DNA from: Candidatus Cloacimonadota bacterium
Lineage (GTDB): Bacteria > Cloacimonadota > Cloacimonadia > Cloacimonadales > TCS61
Length of the DNA: 37,125 bases
Direction of reading: 5' to 3'
Assembly (NCBI GenBank): GCA_021157525.1
Contig: JAGGWK010000011.1
Span: 1-37,125, forward strand
The notes beneath the pieces were generated by a model. That model saw only the letters and a program-made list of their open reading frames with translations, was not told the DNA's origin and did not search any database. The first letter of the stretch is position 1; every line of letters starts with the position of its first letter. The translations under genes were made by a program, and so were the position numbers. Below are positions 7,967 through 16,243 of this stretch, piece after piece.

Positions 7967-9709
7967 ATGCAAAGTTACAACGAGCACATTAAAAAACTCA
8001 TTCAATTGGGCAGGAAAAACCAGAAGCTGCTCACCTTTAAGCAGATTAACGAAGTTTTGCCCAACAGTCCCATTTATCTTGATAGAATTGAGGACATCAT
8101 CAACGATTTGGTGGAAGCAGGAATCGAGCTTATCGATGAGACCCAGAAGAAGGTCACCAAAAGAACCGTCTCGGTGAAGAAGTCTAAAGTTACCAGGAAA
8201 TTTCAGAATAAACGGTACTATGATGATCCCGTGCGGATGTATCTTGGGGAAATGGGACGCGTGCCGCTGTTGGATCGCGAAGGCGAAGTACGCATAGCGA
8301 AGAAGATCGAGAGCGGTCAGCGCTACGTTAACAAATATGTGTTTATGAGTGGCAGCACGTTGCGGGAGATGGAGAACTTCCTGCATCGGTTCCAGGAAAA
8401 GCGGGTAAAGATCGACCAGATTTTTAAAATTGAGTATGGTACCTGGATGGATAAATCTCAGGAAGCCCATCTGATAAATAAATTTGAGCAGGTTATCAAA
8501 AATACCGATGTCATATTTGAAGAGATCGGCGAAATGCTGGATGAAGCAGAGCTCGATCCTACCGGGCATCTTCTGGATCAGGAAGTGATAGACCGTAAGC
8601 GTGAGAAGATTCTGGGAATATTCGACCAGCTCACCTACAACGAGAAAATGCTCAAACGGATGGTGTACCGCATCAGAAGTTTGGTAGATCGCATCAAAGA
8701 CAGCCAGCGCTCTATCCGTCATCTGGCCAAGATCAAGCGGTATAACATAGACGAAATTTGCGCTTATGGCCGTCGTGCAGGCAAGTCTGATATCGATTAT
8801 CAGGAAGTGCACGAGGAAACCAAGGTAGATCCTGAAGTATTCATCGAAACGTTGCGGAAGATCAAGAATGCCCGGCGCAAGATACGGCGTGTTGAGCTGG
8901 AAACCCGCATGACAGCCGCCGAGATGCTGGATCTGCTGAAAGAGATCGAGCGCGGCGAAAAGATGAAAGAGCGCAGTAAAAATGAGATGATCGAAGCCAA
9001 CGTGCGTTTGGTGGTTAGCATCGCAAAACGCTACAACAACCGTGGTCTGGATTTCCTCGACCTCATTCAGGAAGGTAATACCGGTCTGATGCGGGCGGTG
9101 GAAAAATACGATTATCGCAAGGGCTTTAAGTTTAGTACCTATGCCACCTGGTGGATTCGCCAGGCCATCACTCGTGCCATCGCCGATCAGGCCCGCACCA
9201 TCCGCATCCCGGTACACATGATCGAATCGATAAACAAGGTGAAACGCGCCAGTCGCAAATTATTGCAGGAGCTTGGACGTGAGCCGCATCCGGAAGAAAT
9301 CGCTGTGAAGCTGGATTTGCCGGTGGATAAGATCAAGAGTATCCTGGCCATCACCAAAGAACCGGTTTCATTGGATAAACCTATCGGGCATGACGATGAA
9401 GACAGTTTGCTCGGTGATTTTATCGAAGATAAAGGTACCATTTCTCCAGAGCGAATGGCAGAGCGCACGTTACTTAAGAAGCAGATGGATGAGATTTTAC
9501 GCACCCTTACACCTCGTGAAGAACGGGTGATTCGGCTGCGTTTTGGTATCGACGACGGGTATCATCGTACTTTGGAAGAGGTAGGCAATATTTTCAGCGT
9601 TACTCGTGAGCGGATTCGACAGATTGAAGACAAGGCCCTGAAAAAACTACGTCATCCCACACGTGCCAACGTCTTGATGAAGTTTATCGACAACTTCAAT
9701 GTGCAGTAG
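7967..9709 (+). CDS. rpoD: RNA polymerase primary sigma factor (sigma-70)
   Basis: Housekeeping sigma factor of 580 residues. Region 1.1 is present at about 1-65, region 1.2 at 83-115 ([17 protein letters not shown]), a non-conserved insert at about 120-330, region 2 at about 340-412 with the -10 recognition stretch ([17 protein letters not shown]), region 3 at 415-490, and region 4 at 510-575 with the helix-turn-helix ([20 protein letters not shown]) that reads the -35 box. The ATG follows a strong AGGGGAGA site. Presence of the insert and region 1.1 argues for a primary sigma, not an alternative one. The operon probably ends here, because a TTGACA and then a tRNA gene follow. Confidence 0.97.
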   Translation: MQSYNEHIKKLIQLGRKNQKLLTFKQINEVLPNSPIYLDRIEDIINDLVEAGIELIDETQKKVTKRTVSVKKSKVTRKFQNKRYYDDPVRMYLGEMGRVPLLDREGEVRIAKKIESGQRYVNKYVFMSGSTLREMENFLHRFQEKRVKIDQIFKIEYGTWMDKSQEAHLINKFEQVIKNTDVIFEEIGEMLDEAELDPTGHLLDQEVIDRKREKILGIFDQLTYNEKMLKRMVYRIRSLVDRIKDSQRSIRHLAKIKRYNIDEICAYGRRAGKSDIDYQEVHEETKVDPEVFIETLRKIKNARRKIRRVELETRMTAAEMLDLLKEIERGEKMKERSKNEMIEANVRLVVSIAKRYNNRGLDFLDLIQEGNTGLMRAVEKYDYRKGFKFSTYATWWIRQAITRAIADQARTIRIPVHMIESINKVKRASRKLLQELGREPHPEEIAVKLDLPVDKIKSILAITKEPVSLDKPIGHDDEDSLLGDFIEDKGTISPERMAERTLLKKQMDEILRTLTPREERVIRLRFGIDDGYHRTLEEVGNIFSVTRERIRQIEDKALKKLRHPTRANVLMKFIDNFNVQ

Positions 9710-9726
9710 GCAGGGGAAGTAAATGC

Positions 9727-9732
9727 TTGACA
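9727..9732 (+). promoter_or_regulatory. Candidate -35 box for the tRNA-Met gene
   Basis: A perfect TTGACA lies 40 bases before the 5' end of the tRNA, the right distance for a -35 box. The -10 region (about 9748-9755, AATTCTTT) is a poor match to TATAAT. Confidence 0.4.
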
Positions 9733-9772
9733 CGGGAAAGGCGTGAAAATTCTTTTCACCAGACAATAAATT

Positions 9773-9848
9773 GGGCCTATAGCTCAGTTGGTAGAGCTTC
9801 CGGCTCATAACCGGATGGTCAGAGGTTCGACTCCTCTTGGGCCCACCA
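9773..9848 (+). tRNA. tRNA-Met (CAT anticodon, elongator type)
   Basis: A 76-nt tRNA with encoded CCA (9845-9848 is ACCA including the discriminator). The acceptor stem GGGCCTA/TGGGCCC pairs fully with one G-U. The D arm is GCTC/GAGC, the anticodon stem is TCCGG/CCGGA around a CTCATAA loop with CAT at 9806-9808, and the T arm is AGAGG/CCTCT around TTCGACT. The paired first base (G1-C72) rules out a typical initiator. CAT could also be a lysidine-modified tRNA-Ile2, but the whole sequence resembles elongator tRNA-Met. A terminator hairpin follows at 9858. Confidence 0.93.
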
Positions 9849-9849
9849 G
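9826..9849 (+). repeat. Direct repeat copy 1 (tRNA 3' end, att-like)
   Basis: The last 23 bases of the tRNA-Met gene (T loop to CCA) plus one base are repeated exactly at 10244-10267, 418 bp downstream. An exact 24-bp repeat of a tRNA 3' end flanking a nuclease gene is the usual footprint of site-specific integration into a tRNA gene. Confidence 0.85.
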
Positions 9850-9857
9850 ATATTCAG

Positions 9858-9888
9858 CCGCCTTGCAACAGCAGGGTGGTTTTTTTTG
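9858..9888 (+). terminator. Intrinsic terminator of tRNA-Met
   Basis: A 9-bp stem (CCGCCTTGC at 9858-9866 with GCAGGGTGG at 9871-9879, two G-U pairs, AACA loop) is followed by eight T. It ends only three bases before the ribosome binding site of the GIY-YIG gene. Confidence 0.85.
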
Positions 9889-9901
9889 TCAGGAGGGTTG
9901 T

Positions 9902-10177
9902 ATGGTTTACCTGTATGTTCTTCAAGGAACCATCAAGCGCTACATCGGTATCACCAACGACATCAAGCGCAGAATGGCAGAGCACAAAGCCAAAAGCTCC
10001 AAAGGGAGCCGGGTGATTGGAGAATTTTCGCTTTTGATGGTAGAGGAATATCCGGATTATGTAACAGCGCGACAGCGTGAGAAGTATCTCAAATCCGGTG
10101 CTGGCAGACGTTGGTTGAGGAACCTGGCGAGTGATCAGAGTCCACCCCTTTCTGCGGATGCAGAAACGGGCGGATAA
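9902..10177 (+). CDS. Small GIY-YIG nuclease-superfamily protein
   Basis: A 91-residue single-domain protein of the YhbQ/UPF0213-like GIY-YIG group. The two motif halves are YLYVLQ (residues 3-8) and RYIGITND (13-20). The expected downstream arginine and histidine are in KRRMAEH (23-29). A glutamate follows near EKYLK (58-62), and the family-typical GRRWLRNL is at about 66-73. The last 18 residues (SDQSPPLSADAETGG region) look unrelated to the family and read into the tRNA remnant, so the C-terminus may have been extended by recombination. The ATG at 9902 has a strong AGGAGG site (9891-9896); the frame is open further upstream through the tRNA, which is not credible coding. It lies between an intact tRNA and a partial copy of it, suggesting a mobile or homing origin. 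Confidence 0.85.
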   Translation: MVYLYVLQGTIKRYIGITNDIKRRMAEHKAKSSKGSRVIGEFSLLMVEEYPDYVTARQREKYLKSGAGRRWLRNLASDQSPPLSADAETGG

Positions 10178-10189
10178 AGCTGCGCATCC

Positions 10190-10264
10190 AACCGATGGTC
10201 AGATGCTTGTGCGCACGATTTCCCGCAGGGAAATGGCGGCGCATTCGACTCCTCTTGGGCCCAC
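10190..10264 (+). pseudogene. tRNA-Met remnant interrupted by about 40 bp
   Basis: Positions 10190-10203 (AACCGATGGTCAGA) match the anticodon-stem 3' strand and variable loop of the intact tRNA with one base missing. Positions 10244-10264 match the T loop, T stem 3' strand and acceptor 3' strand through CCA. Between them lie about 40 unrelated bases that replace the 5' strand of the T stem and hold a perfect palindrome (ATTTCCC GCA GGGAAAT, 10218-10234) and GTGCGCAC (10209-10216). No convincing 5' half of a tRNA precedes it, so this is not a functional tRNA. Confidence 0.75.
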
Positions 10265-10267
10265 CAG
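10244..10267 (+). repeat. Direct repeat copy 2 (tRNA 3' end, att-like)
   Basis: Exact 24-bp copy of 9826-9849. It is the outer boundary of the cassette containing the GIY-YIG gene. Confidence 0.85.
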
Positions 10268-10306
10268 TCTTCGCTCAATTTTCGCCTGGGCAGACAAAAT
10301 ACAAAT

Positions 10307-10329
10307 AAAGCCGCTCTATGAGCGGCTTT
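10307..10329. terminator. Hairpin between convergent genes, probable bidirectional terminator
   Basis: A 9-bp perfect stem (AAAGCCGCT at 10307-10315 with AGCGGCTTT at 10321-10329), loop CTATG. The T tract is short on both strands (TTTA on plus, TTTATTTG on minus). It separates the plus-strand GIY-YIG cassette from the minus-strand C25 protein gene. Confidence 0.6.
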
Positions 10330-10357
10330 ACACTAGTTATTGCGTTTACAATTATTC

Positions 10358-10427
10358 TATTTCATAAGGAAGGAAACGTTTCCCCGACACTTCCGCATCG
10401 GGGCGAAATTCCCTTATTTCATAAGGA
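10358..10427 (-). repeat. 13-bp direct repeat around the C25 protein stop codon
   Basis: TATTTCATAAGGA occurs at 10358-10370 and 10415-10427. The second copy contains the last codons (Leu-Met-Lys-stop) of the C25 protein; the first copy reads Leu-Met-Lys-stop again in the space beyond. Between them lie CCCCGA/TCGGGG (10382-10387 with 10398-10403) and the palindrome GGAAACGTTTCC (10372-10383). This may be the leftover tail of another sorting-domain gene. Confidence 0.5.
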
Positions 10428-13400
10428 TCATTTTTTTCGTCGAAGTAAATTTACCAGCACGCATCCTGTAGAAATAGATACCGCTGCCAGCAGTGCGATT
10501 ATGGTCATCATTACCATTCCAGGTTACGGTATGATAGGTTGCATCCATCATGCCGTTTACAAGGGTGCGTACTTTTTCACCTTTTACGTTATACACATCG
10601 ATGCGAACATTGCCCGGTTCACTCAGAGCAAAGCGAATCTCTGTGGTGGGGTTGAAAGGATTGGGATAGTTACCCATTAAGGCTGTAGCCACAGGCACAA
10701 GCGGCGTGGGAGCATCAGTGTGATCCAGGGTAACGCTGTTGGAAGGATCAGATTCAAACTGATCGCTGTAAATGGCTGTCACATAATAGGTATATGTGCC
10801 GGTGGGAACGTTTGCATCCACATAGGTAAGCTCTAATGTAGTGCCCAACGAAGAGCCATCACGATACACCGAATAGCCGGTAATAGCACGGTTTGCTACA
10901 GGTGCATCCCACGAACAGATGATGTCTGAACTGGCAGGGCCTTGGGATACTGCATTGAAGTTCTGAGGTGCAGACAATACAACCGTAATGGTATCGGTAT
11001 TGGATGGCATCGAAAGGCCTTCATCATACACAGCGACCACGTAGTAGCTATAATCTCCTGCTGGCAGTTCGCCATCTAAGAAGGTTGTTACTGCGGCGTC
11101 TGTCTGGCCTATCAACAGGCTATTGCGATACACCTGATATTCGGTGAGGGCCCTGGTGTTATCTGCATCCTTGCCAGTAGAGCGGGGTATCTTTTTTTGT
11201 ATGGATGCAGTAAATCCTGTTGCTTCAGCTGTGGTTTGAGGTGCATCCCAGGAGAGAGAGACGTCGTTTGCTACAGCATTTGCCACCAGATTTTGTGGTG
11301 GGTTGAGGGGAAGCATTGCATCAAGAGTGATGTTCAGGTTTGTGGTTTGTCCCTGAGTCACCGTGATATTTGGATAGGATGCGGGTTGGTATCCGGCAAG
11401 GGTCGCCGTAACTTCATATACGCCGGGAGTTGCAACCAGGGTATAGCTGCCGTCTGCCGCCGGGCTGGTAGTAAAGCTATCGGCGGAGATTACAACGTCT
11501 TCCACGTTTCCAGCGCTACCACTCAGGGTTACATCGCCAGAGATATAGCCCAGAGTTCCGCCACTGCCACCGCCCAGGGTGACGTCATCCACATACCAGT
11601 AGTTAATGTTGAAGGAGTTGCCATAAAAAGACCAGGCGATCTGGAAAGTTGCCGAGCCTACGTCAGGGGTTGTGATATCTTCAGTCACCACTTCCGGTCC
11701 GATATTTCCGTTGGGATTTATCGACAAAACGGTGTTCCAGTTCTGGCCATCACTGGTAGTTTCTACCCGAAGTTCATAGTCACCGTTATAGTCATTTATC
11801 ATGTGCTTAAATTCCAGAGCAAGGCTTTGAGAGCCCAGAGTGTTAATCACAGGAGAAATCAGACGCTGAGTTGCCGTAGTAGAGGGGCTCCAGTTAAATT
11901 CTGCTTCTGGTGCCGTACCGCCGGCATTGTTATCATTTCCCCCTTGCCAGTTGTTCCCGCCGGAGGTTGTCCAGCCGGTGGGTGGGAAGGTGTCGAAGTG
12001 TTCTTCCAGGGCTACGGGTACCTGAGAAATGGTAATGTTAGCGGCTCCTGAAGCGGTGTAATTGAAATCGCTGCTCAGATCCCAGTTGAGTGGAATCGTC
12101 GTTCCCACAGGTGCATTACTAGCAGCGGTAACGCTGATAATGGCTGTGTTTATGCCAGACGCTGGAATATTCCCCAGGGTGTAGGTTGGATCGTTGATGG
12201 TGAGATATCCCGATGTTGTAGCGATGGAGAACTGGGAGCCATAGGTTGTTGCAGATCCGATGTTTTCCAGGGAGATAAGCAGGTCTGCGGTTTCTCCGGG
12301 ATCCAGGATATTGTTGGCGCCATCATCCACCAGCACCGAATAGAGTTGAATATTGGGAGCATGAACCTCAATTGCTGAGGTGTATGTCCACGTGTCCTGA
12401 TCGCAGGTAACTTGAATTTCCATGGCGGCAATGTGGCCATCCGGGCAATCTTCTGCTATGGCAATGCCGATAGACTGGAGGCTGGATGACTGTGCACCAC
12501 CAGCAACATTATTGAAGCTTACCGCACTACCGGTGAAGGTTATGTAGGGATCGGTGGCGCTGATGGTCGCGCTGACGTTTGTGGCCATATCCTCGCCCAG
12601 ATTATTCAGGGTAAGAAACATATCCATTTCTTCTGCATATTCAGGGATGCCATTGCCATTTCCCACAGTTTCAATGAAGATCAGTTCGCCCAATACCAGG
12701 TAGGGCTCTTGCATCGGGATGGGAGGGCCGGTAAAGAGAATGGCGGTGCCATTGGTAATGGGTTTTGCCGCTGTGGGATATTCATTATTAAAGGTATATT
12801 GAATGCCACGGGTTGCAGTGTGATCTTCCAGGCCAACAGTGCTGTAGCATCCATGGCTTACATGATAGCTGAAGTAATCTCCCTGATCCACATTATTAAA
12901 GACCTTATACTGGAAGAGGATTTCGTTATCTCCATTGGATGTAGGGTAGTAAGCGGTGTCATAGATGATTACCTGGAAGGTTTCTTCCGCATCGTTGTAA
13001 TCATTGTGCATTTCACTCCACTCAACGATGTAGCGGTGTAAAGCAACATCGTTATATACCACCACGGTGCCGCCCATGTTTTTCAGATCATCCCAGAAGG
13101 GAGCGATGATGGGTGAAGGGCCGCCAGCACCGGGGATGATCCAGTTCATATAGGAGCGGTTATCGGTATCACCAGGAGACATCCAGCCATTGGAGCAGAT
13201 GGTCATCTCATCGTAGTTTTCACCATAAAATTGCAGGTTAAAGGGTAAATCAACATGCTGGATAACGCCTTGGTCACCGGTATCGTTCATGCTAAGTACC
13301 TGTCCGGCACCACCCTGACTGGGGGCGATTTCAGCCCAGTTGTAGGTAGGTGCTTTTATATAGGAAACGTCGCCGTCATCATAGCAATAGTAGCCATAGG

Positions 13401-16119
13401 CATCAGGGCCCAGTGGGTCTGTGATGCTTACTTCACCAACTTCAATCTGCAGAGGAACGGTGTCGTTGTAACCCAGGTCGTCGGTGAGCTGCAGATCCAG
13501 TACAAACTGTGTGCCGGGGATGATCTGTGCATTGGCCGTGATTTCGAAGGTATTTACCGTATTGGAGCCATAGGCGCCTGGCAGGATGTTTGTGAAATAG
13601 CCGTCTGCATCATCTATGGTAATGGCGGTATCATTGCTTATCAAAGTGCCGGTAACAGCGCTGATGGCAACGGTTCCGACATTTTGTAGAGTGACAGTCA
13701 TCTGTACCGTGTCACCAGGATCAAGGATGTTGTTACCGCCAATAACGGTGTAATCTGTGGCAGAGAGGTAGGCACCATACGTGTCCACATAGATTTTGGT
13801 ATTCCAGGCATTGGCTGCGCTGTCTTGGATAAGTAGATCAAAATCCAGGACTGTGCCCCCCAATAGAGAGCCATCCACGGAGAAGACAAAGGCATCCTGC
13901 GAACTGGCGGAAGTGCCGGGAGCTATGGTGCCAAAGGTTTCAGCATCATCACTGATGGTGATGGCCGGATTTGTGGTTGAAAGGGTGGCTGTAACGCCGA
14001 CAACCGAGCTGAGACCGAAGTTTTTCAGGTTTATGGGCATCTGAATGGTTTCGCCGGGATTTACCATACCGTTGTTGTTTCCCATAGAAGCACCGTTTGT
14101 GTCGTCATCAATGGTGAAGTCGTACACATCGACATAACTTTGAGCCTGGCCGATGGTGATGCTGCCCAGATGAGGTGCGTAGTTGTGGCTGGTAACGGTG
14201 AGGGTTGCGGTGCCGCTGGCTGTGGTTGCTATGGGCAACACAATTTCGCCGTTCCCATCGGTAAGACCAGTAGCATAGACGTCGTCATCTCCCAGGAGAA
14301 CGGTGACCCATGCGCCGGCAACTGGATTACCAAAGGGACCGGTAACGGTTACCGGGAGGTAGTTTGTTCCCTGCGCAACGGTGCTGTTGTAGGATACGTT
14401 CATGGTCTCGGGGGTATCCGTCCATACTTCCATACCGGGGTCGCCCATGAGGTTATTCCAATACATGAAGTGAGTGGTGTGGTTATTGGGGTTGCCCGGG
14501 TAGGTTTGATGCATATGCACCTTACCAAAGGCCAAAGCGCCACCCATGTTGTAAATGTCGTTGGCAAAGATTGCCTGGTAGGTTCCGCCGGAAACCGCAT
14601 TGTTAAAGCAGGTGTGGGTGGAGCTGGTAACGGTTCCGATGGCGGCGATAGCACCTTTGGGAGTGCTGGGTGTACCAGCCCGGAGAAACACTTCGTTACG
14701 GGCTTCGCTGTAGCTGTCGAAGTTACCTGTGGCGCAAGTGATAAACACGGCAACCGGCAATTTATAGCCGTTTGTCATGGCATTGATGTTGCTTACATCC
14801 CAGCCACTCATACCGATGTAACCACGATAATTGAAGTAGGAAACTCCAGCATTCAGGGCCGCAGCCATCTGGCTTTCGAAGGGGCTATTGTACACTTCTG
14901 TGCATTGGAAGGTGGGGTCATAGTTTTCTATCAGTTGTTTGATCTGCACGTTTGTGTCTATGGTTGATTGACCCGAAGAGGAGGGATCACCCACCAGCAG
15001 TGCTTTGTTATACCAGTCTGTAGCCCCCATAAAGGGTTGTTTTTCATAGTTGAGGATTTTGGAAACGATGGTCTGTAGCTCGAAGGTTGTGTCTATGGAT
15101 AGACGTCCGATAAACACTTCAGGCAGGAGGTCTGTACCATCAAGCAAAGTGTAATAATGGTCGCCATAACCCTGGTCTATAGAGTGAGTAGGGATGGAGA
15201 GAGAGCCCTCTGCGTCACCCACCAGCATGATAAAATCCGGTGCGTTATCCCAGGTGTCATAGGCTGTCTGGATGTAGCTTTTTATCGCGGTATCGGATGT
15301 CCCTGTTTCCAGCGTGGAAGCCATATGAACTTCAAAGCCCTTCTGGTGTTTCCAATCTGCCAGCACCTGCAGGATGGCCTGCACATCGGCATTGTTTGGG
15401 TAAATCATCAGGTAACAGGGGGGATCGAAGTCATCATCTTCCCGTGTATTTGTGTAGTTTATAGCGGCAGACTTCATAAAAGTATCGAAGGTCTTTGCCG
15501 AGGAATGAGCTGTGGTGATGGTATTCTCGCCGCCACGTCCCTGCACGGTAACATCCACATTCACTTCGGTGGTAATGGTTACTGACCTGGTTTGGGGATC
15601 GTATTGGAAGGGATTGATGGTAACGAAGACCACGCGATAATCCCGCATAATCATGGGCTGAGAAACTTCTACTATCTGCTGGGGATAAACGTGACCAGTA
15701 GCATAATAGTCTGCATCCATGGCAAAAGGTAATTCCTTTGGATCGCTTTCCACCTGCAATGGTTGAGCAGGATAGGGTATCGTGTTTTCTAATATCTGCT
15801 GCTGAGACGAGCGAATATATGTACTTACCTGCCCCTCATTGGGAATGATAATCATGCGTGAAAACTGGGGAAATCCCGGTTTGCCGATGGTGAGCAATTC
15901 GCCCTCATCGGCATAGGTAAAGACGGTGAACTCTGTTCCTTCTGCTTTCCGGGTTTCAGACTGGTATCCATCCAGTCGAAAATGAAGAGATGAAGTTGAA
16001 TAATCGGCTTGAGTTGACTCAAACACAAGGCTCGACACTTCATCATTAACTGCTTGCCAGGATGCCATCAGACTTCCAGCAAGGATAACACATAGTAACG
16101 CTAATACAATTTTTTTCAC
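10414..16119 (-). CDS. Giant secreted C25 (gingipain-like) protein with type A sorting domain
   Basis: A predicted cell-surface or secreted protein of 1,901 residues. A signal peptide at 1-19 is followed by a gingipain-type propeptide region (about 40-210) and a peptidase C25 fold (about 225-590). The catalytic cysteine is visible as ITCATG (C462), but the position where gingipains carry the histidine (YTGHG type) reads YRGYIG (Tyr434), so activity is uncertain. Then follow about four CARDB-like beta repeats with NILDPGE signatures, a nidogen-like module, a jelly-roll adhesion module of the choice-of-anchor kind (EHFDTFPPTGW start), a carboxypeptidase-regulatory-like unit, two Fn3 domains and a C-terminal Por-type sorting domain (NYPNPFNPTTEI to GIYFYRM). 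The GTG at 16119 is chosen: it follows AGGGTGG and gives a clean signal peptide; ATG at 16149 is the alternative. It is last in a minus-strand cluster of secreted proteins. Confidence 0.88.
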   Translation of the reverse strand: MKKIVLALLCVILAGSLMASWQAVNDEVSSLVFESTQADYSTSSLHFRLDGYQSETRKAEGTEFTVFTYADEGELLTIGKPGFPQFSRMIIIPNEGQVSTYIRSSQQQILENTIPYPAQPLQVESDPKELPFAMDADYYATGHVYPQQIVEVSQPMIMRDYRVVFVTINPFQYDPQTRSVTITTEVNVDVTVQGRGGENTITTAHSSAKTFDTFMKSAAINYTNTREDDDFDPPCYLMIYPNNADVQAILQVLADWKHQKGFEVHMASTLETGTSDTAIKSYIQTAYDTWDNAPDFIMLVGDAEGSLSIPTHSIDQGYGDHYYTLLDGTDLLPEVFIGRLSIDTTFELQTIVSKILNYEKQPFMGATDWYNKALLVGDPSSSGQSTIDTNVQIKQLIENYDPTFQCTEVYNSPFESQMAAALNAGVSYFNYRGYIGMSGWDVSNINAMTNGYKLPVAVFITCATGNFDSYSEARNEVFLRAGTPSTPKGAIAAIGTVTSSTHTCFNNAVSGGTYQAIFANDIYNMGGALAFGKVHMHQTYPGNPNNHTTHFMYWNNLMGDPGMEVWTDTPETMNVSYNSTVAQGTNYLPVTVTGPFGNPVAGAWVTVLLGDDDVYATGLTDGNGEIVLPIATTASGTATLTVTSHNYAPHLGSITIGQAQSYVDVYDFTIDDDTNGASMGNNNGMVNPGETIQMPINLKNFGLSSVVGVTATLSTTNPAITISDDAETFGTIAPGTSASSQDAFVFSVDGSLLGGTVLDFDLLIQDSAANAWNTKIYVDTYGAYLSATDYTVIGGNNILDPGDTVQMTVTLQNVGTVAISAVTGTLISNDTAITIDDADGYFTNILPGAYGSNTVNTFEITANAQIIPGTQFVLDLQLTDDLGYNDTVPLQIEVGEVSITDPLGPDAYGYYCYDDGDVSYIKAPTYNWAEIAPSQGGAGQVLSMNDTGDQGVIQHVDLPFNLQFYGENYDEMTICSNGWMSPGDTDNRSYMNWIIPGAGGPSPIIAPFWDDLKNMGGTVVVYNDVALHRYIVEWSEMHNDYNDAEETFQVIIYDTAYYPTSNGDNEILFQYKVFNNVDQGDYFSYHVSHGCYSTVGLEDHTATRGIQYTFNNEYPTAAKPITNGTAILFTGPPIPMQEPYLVLGELIFIETVGNGNGIPEYAEEMDMFLTLNNLGEDMATNVSATISATDPYITFTGSAVSFNNVAGGAQSSSLQSIGIAIAEDCPDGHIAAMEIQVTCDQDTWTYTSAIEVHAPNIQLYSVLVDDGANNILDPGETADLLISLENIGSATTYGSQFSIATTSGYLTINDPTYTLGNIPASGINTAIISVTAASNAPVGTTIPLNWDLSSDFNYTASGAANITISQVPVALEEHFDTFPPTGWTTSGGNNWQGGNDNNAGGTAPEAEFNWSPSTTATQRLISPVINTLGSQSLALEFKHMINDYNGDYELRVETTSDGQNWNTVLSINPNGNIGPEVVTEDITTPDVGSATFQIAWSFYGNSFNINYWYVDDVTLGGGSGGTLGYISGDVTLSGSAGNVEDVVISADSFTTSPAADGSYTLVATPGVYEVTATLAGYQPASYPNITVTQGQTTNLNITLDAMLPLNPPQNLVANAVANDVSLSWDAPQTTAEATGFTASIQKKIPRSTGKDADNTRALTEYQVYRNSLLIGQTDAAVTTFLDGELPAGDYSYYVVAVYDEGLSMPSNTDTITVVLSAPQNFNAVSQGPASSDIICSWDAPVANRAITGYSVYRDGSSLGTTLELTYVDANVPTGTYTYYVTAIYSDQFESDPSNSVTLDHTDAPTPLVPVATALMGNYPNPFNPTTEIRFALSEPGNVRIDVYNVKGEKVRTLVNGMMDATYHTVTWNGNDDHNRTAGSGIYFYRMRAGKFTSTKKMILMK

Positions 16120-16158
16120 ATTAACCACCCTTTCATTATTAATATACATTTAGCTTTA

Positions 16159-16178
16159 TGCATGGATTGTTCCATGCA
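16159..16178. repeat. Inverted repeat upstream of the C25 protein gene
   Basis: TGCATGGA (16159-16166) and TCCATGCA (16171-16178) form a perfect 8-bp palindrome with a TTGT centre, 40 bases before the C25 gene start. A looser pair, GGCTCT/AGAGCC, lies at about 16182-16213. It is not followed by a T tract, so it could be an operator or an mRNA leader hairpin. Confidence 0.4.
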
Positions 16179-16243
16179 CAGGCTCTGTACTTTTATTTTA
16201 CATAATGAGAGCCGTATCAATAAGATGCAGCAATTTATGATTG

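Noticed and set aside
7751-9217. 488-codon open frame on the minus strand
   Set aside because: Antisense to dnaG and rpoD, whose own frames are full-length conserved proteins; composition (His, Phe rich) is typical of a shadow.
9788-9901. Upstream extension of the GIY-YIG frame through the tRNA
   Set aside because: It would translate the tRNA and its terminator; ATG 9902 with AGGAGG gives the correct family N-terminus.
10131-10367. 78-codon open frame on the plus strand
   Set aside because: It runs through the tRNA remnant and the terminator hairpin and has no ribosome binding site.
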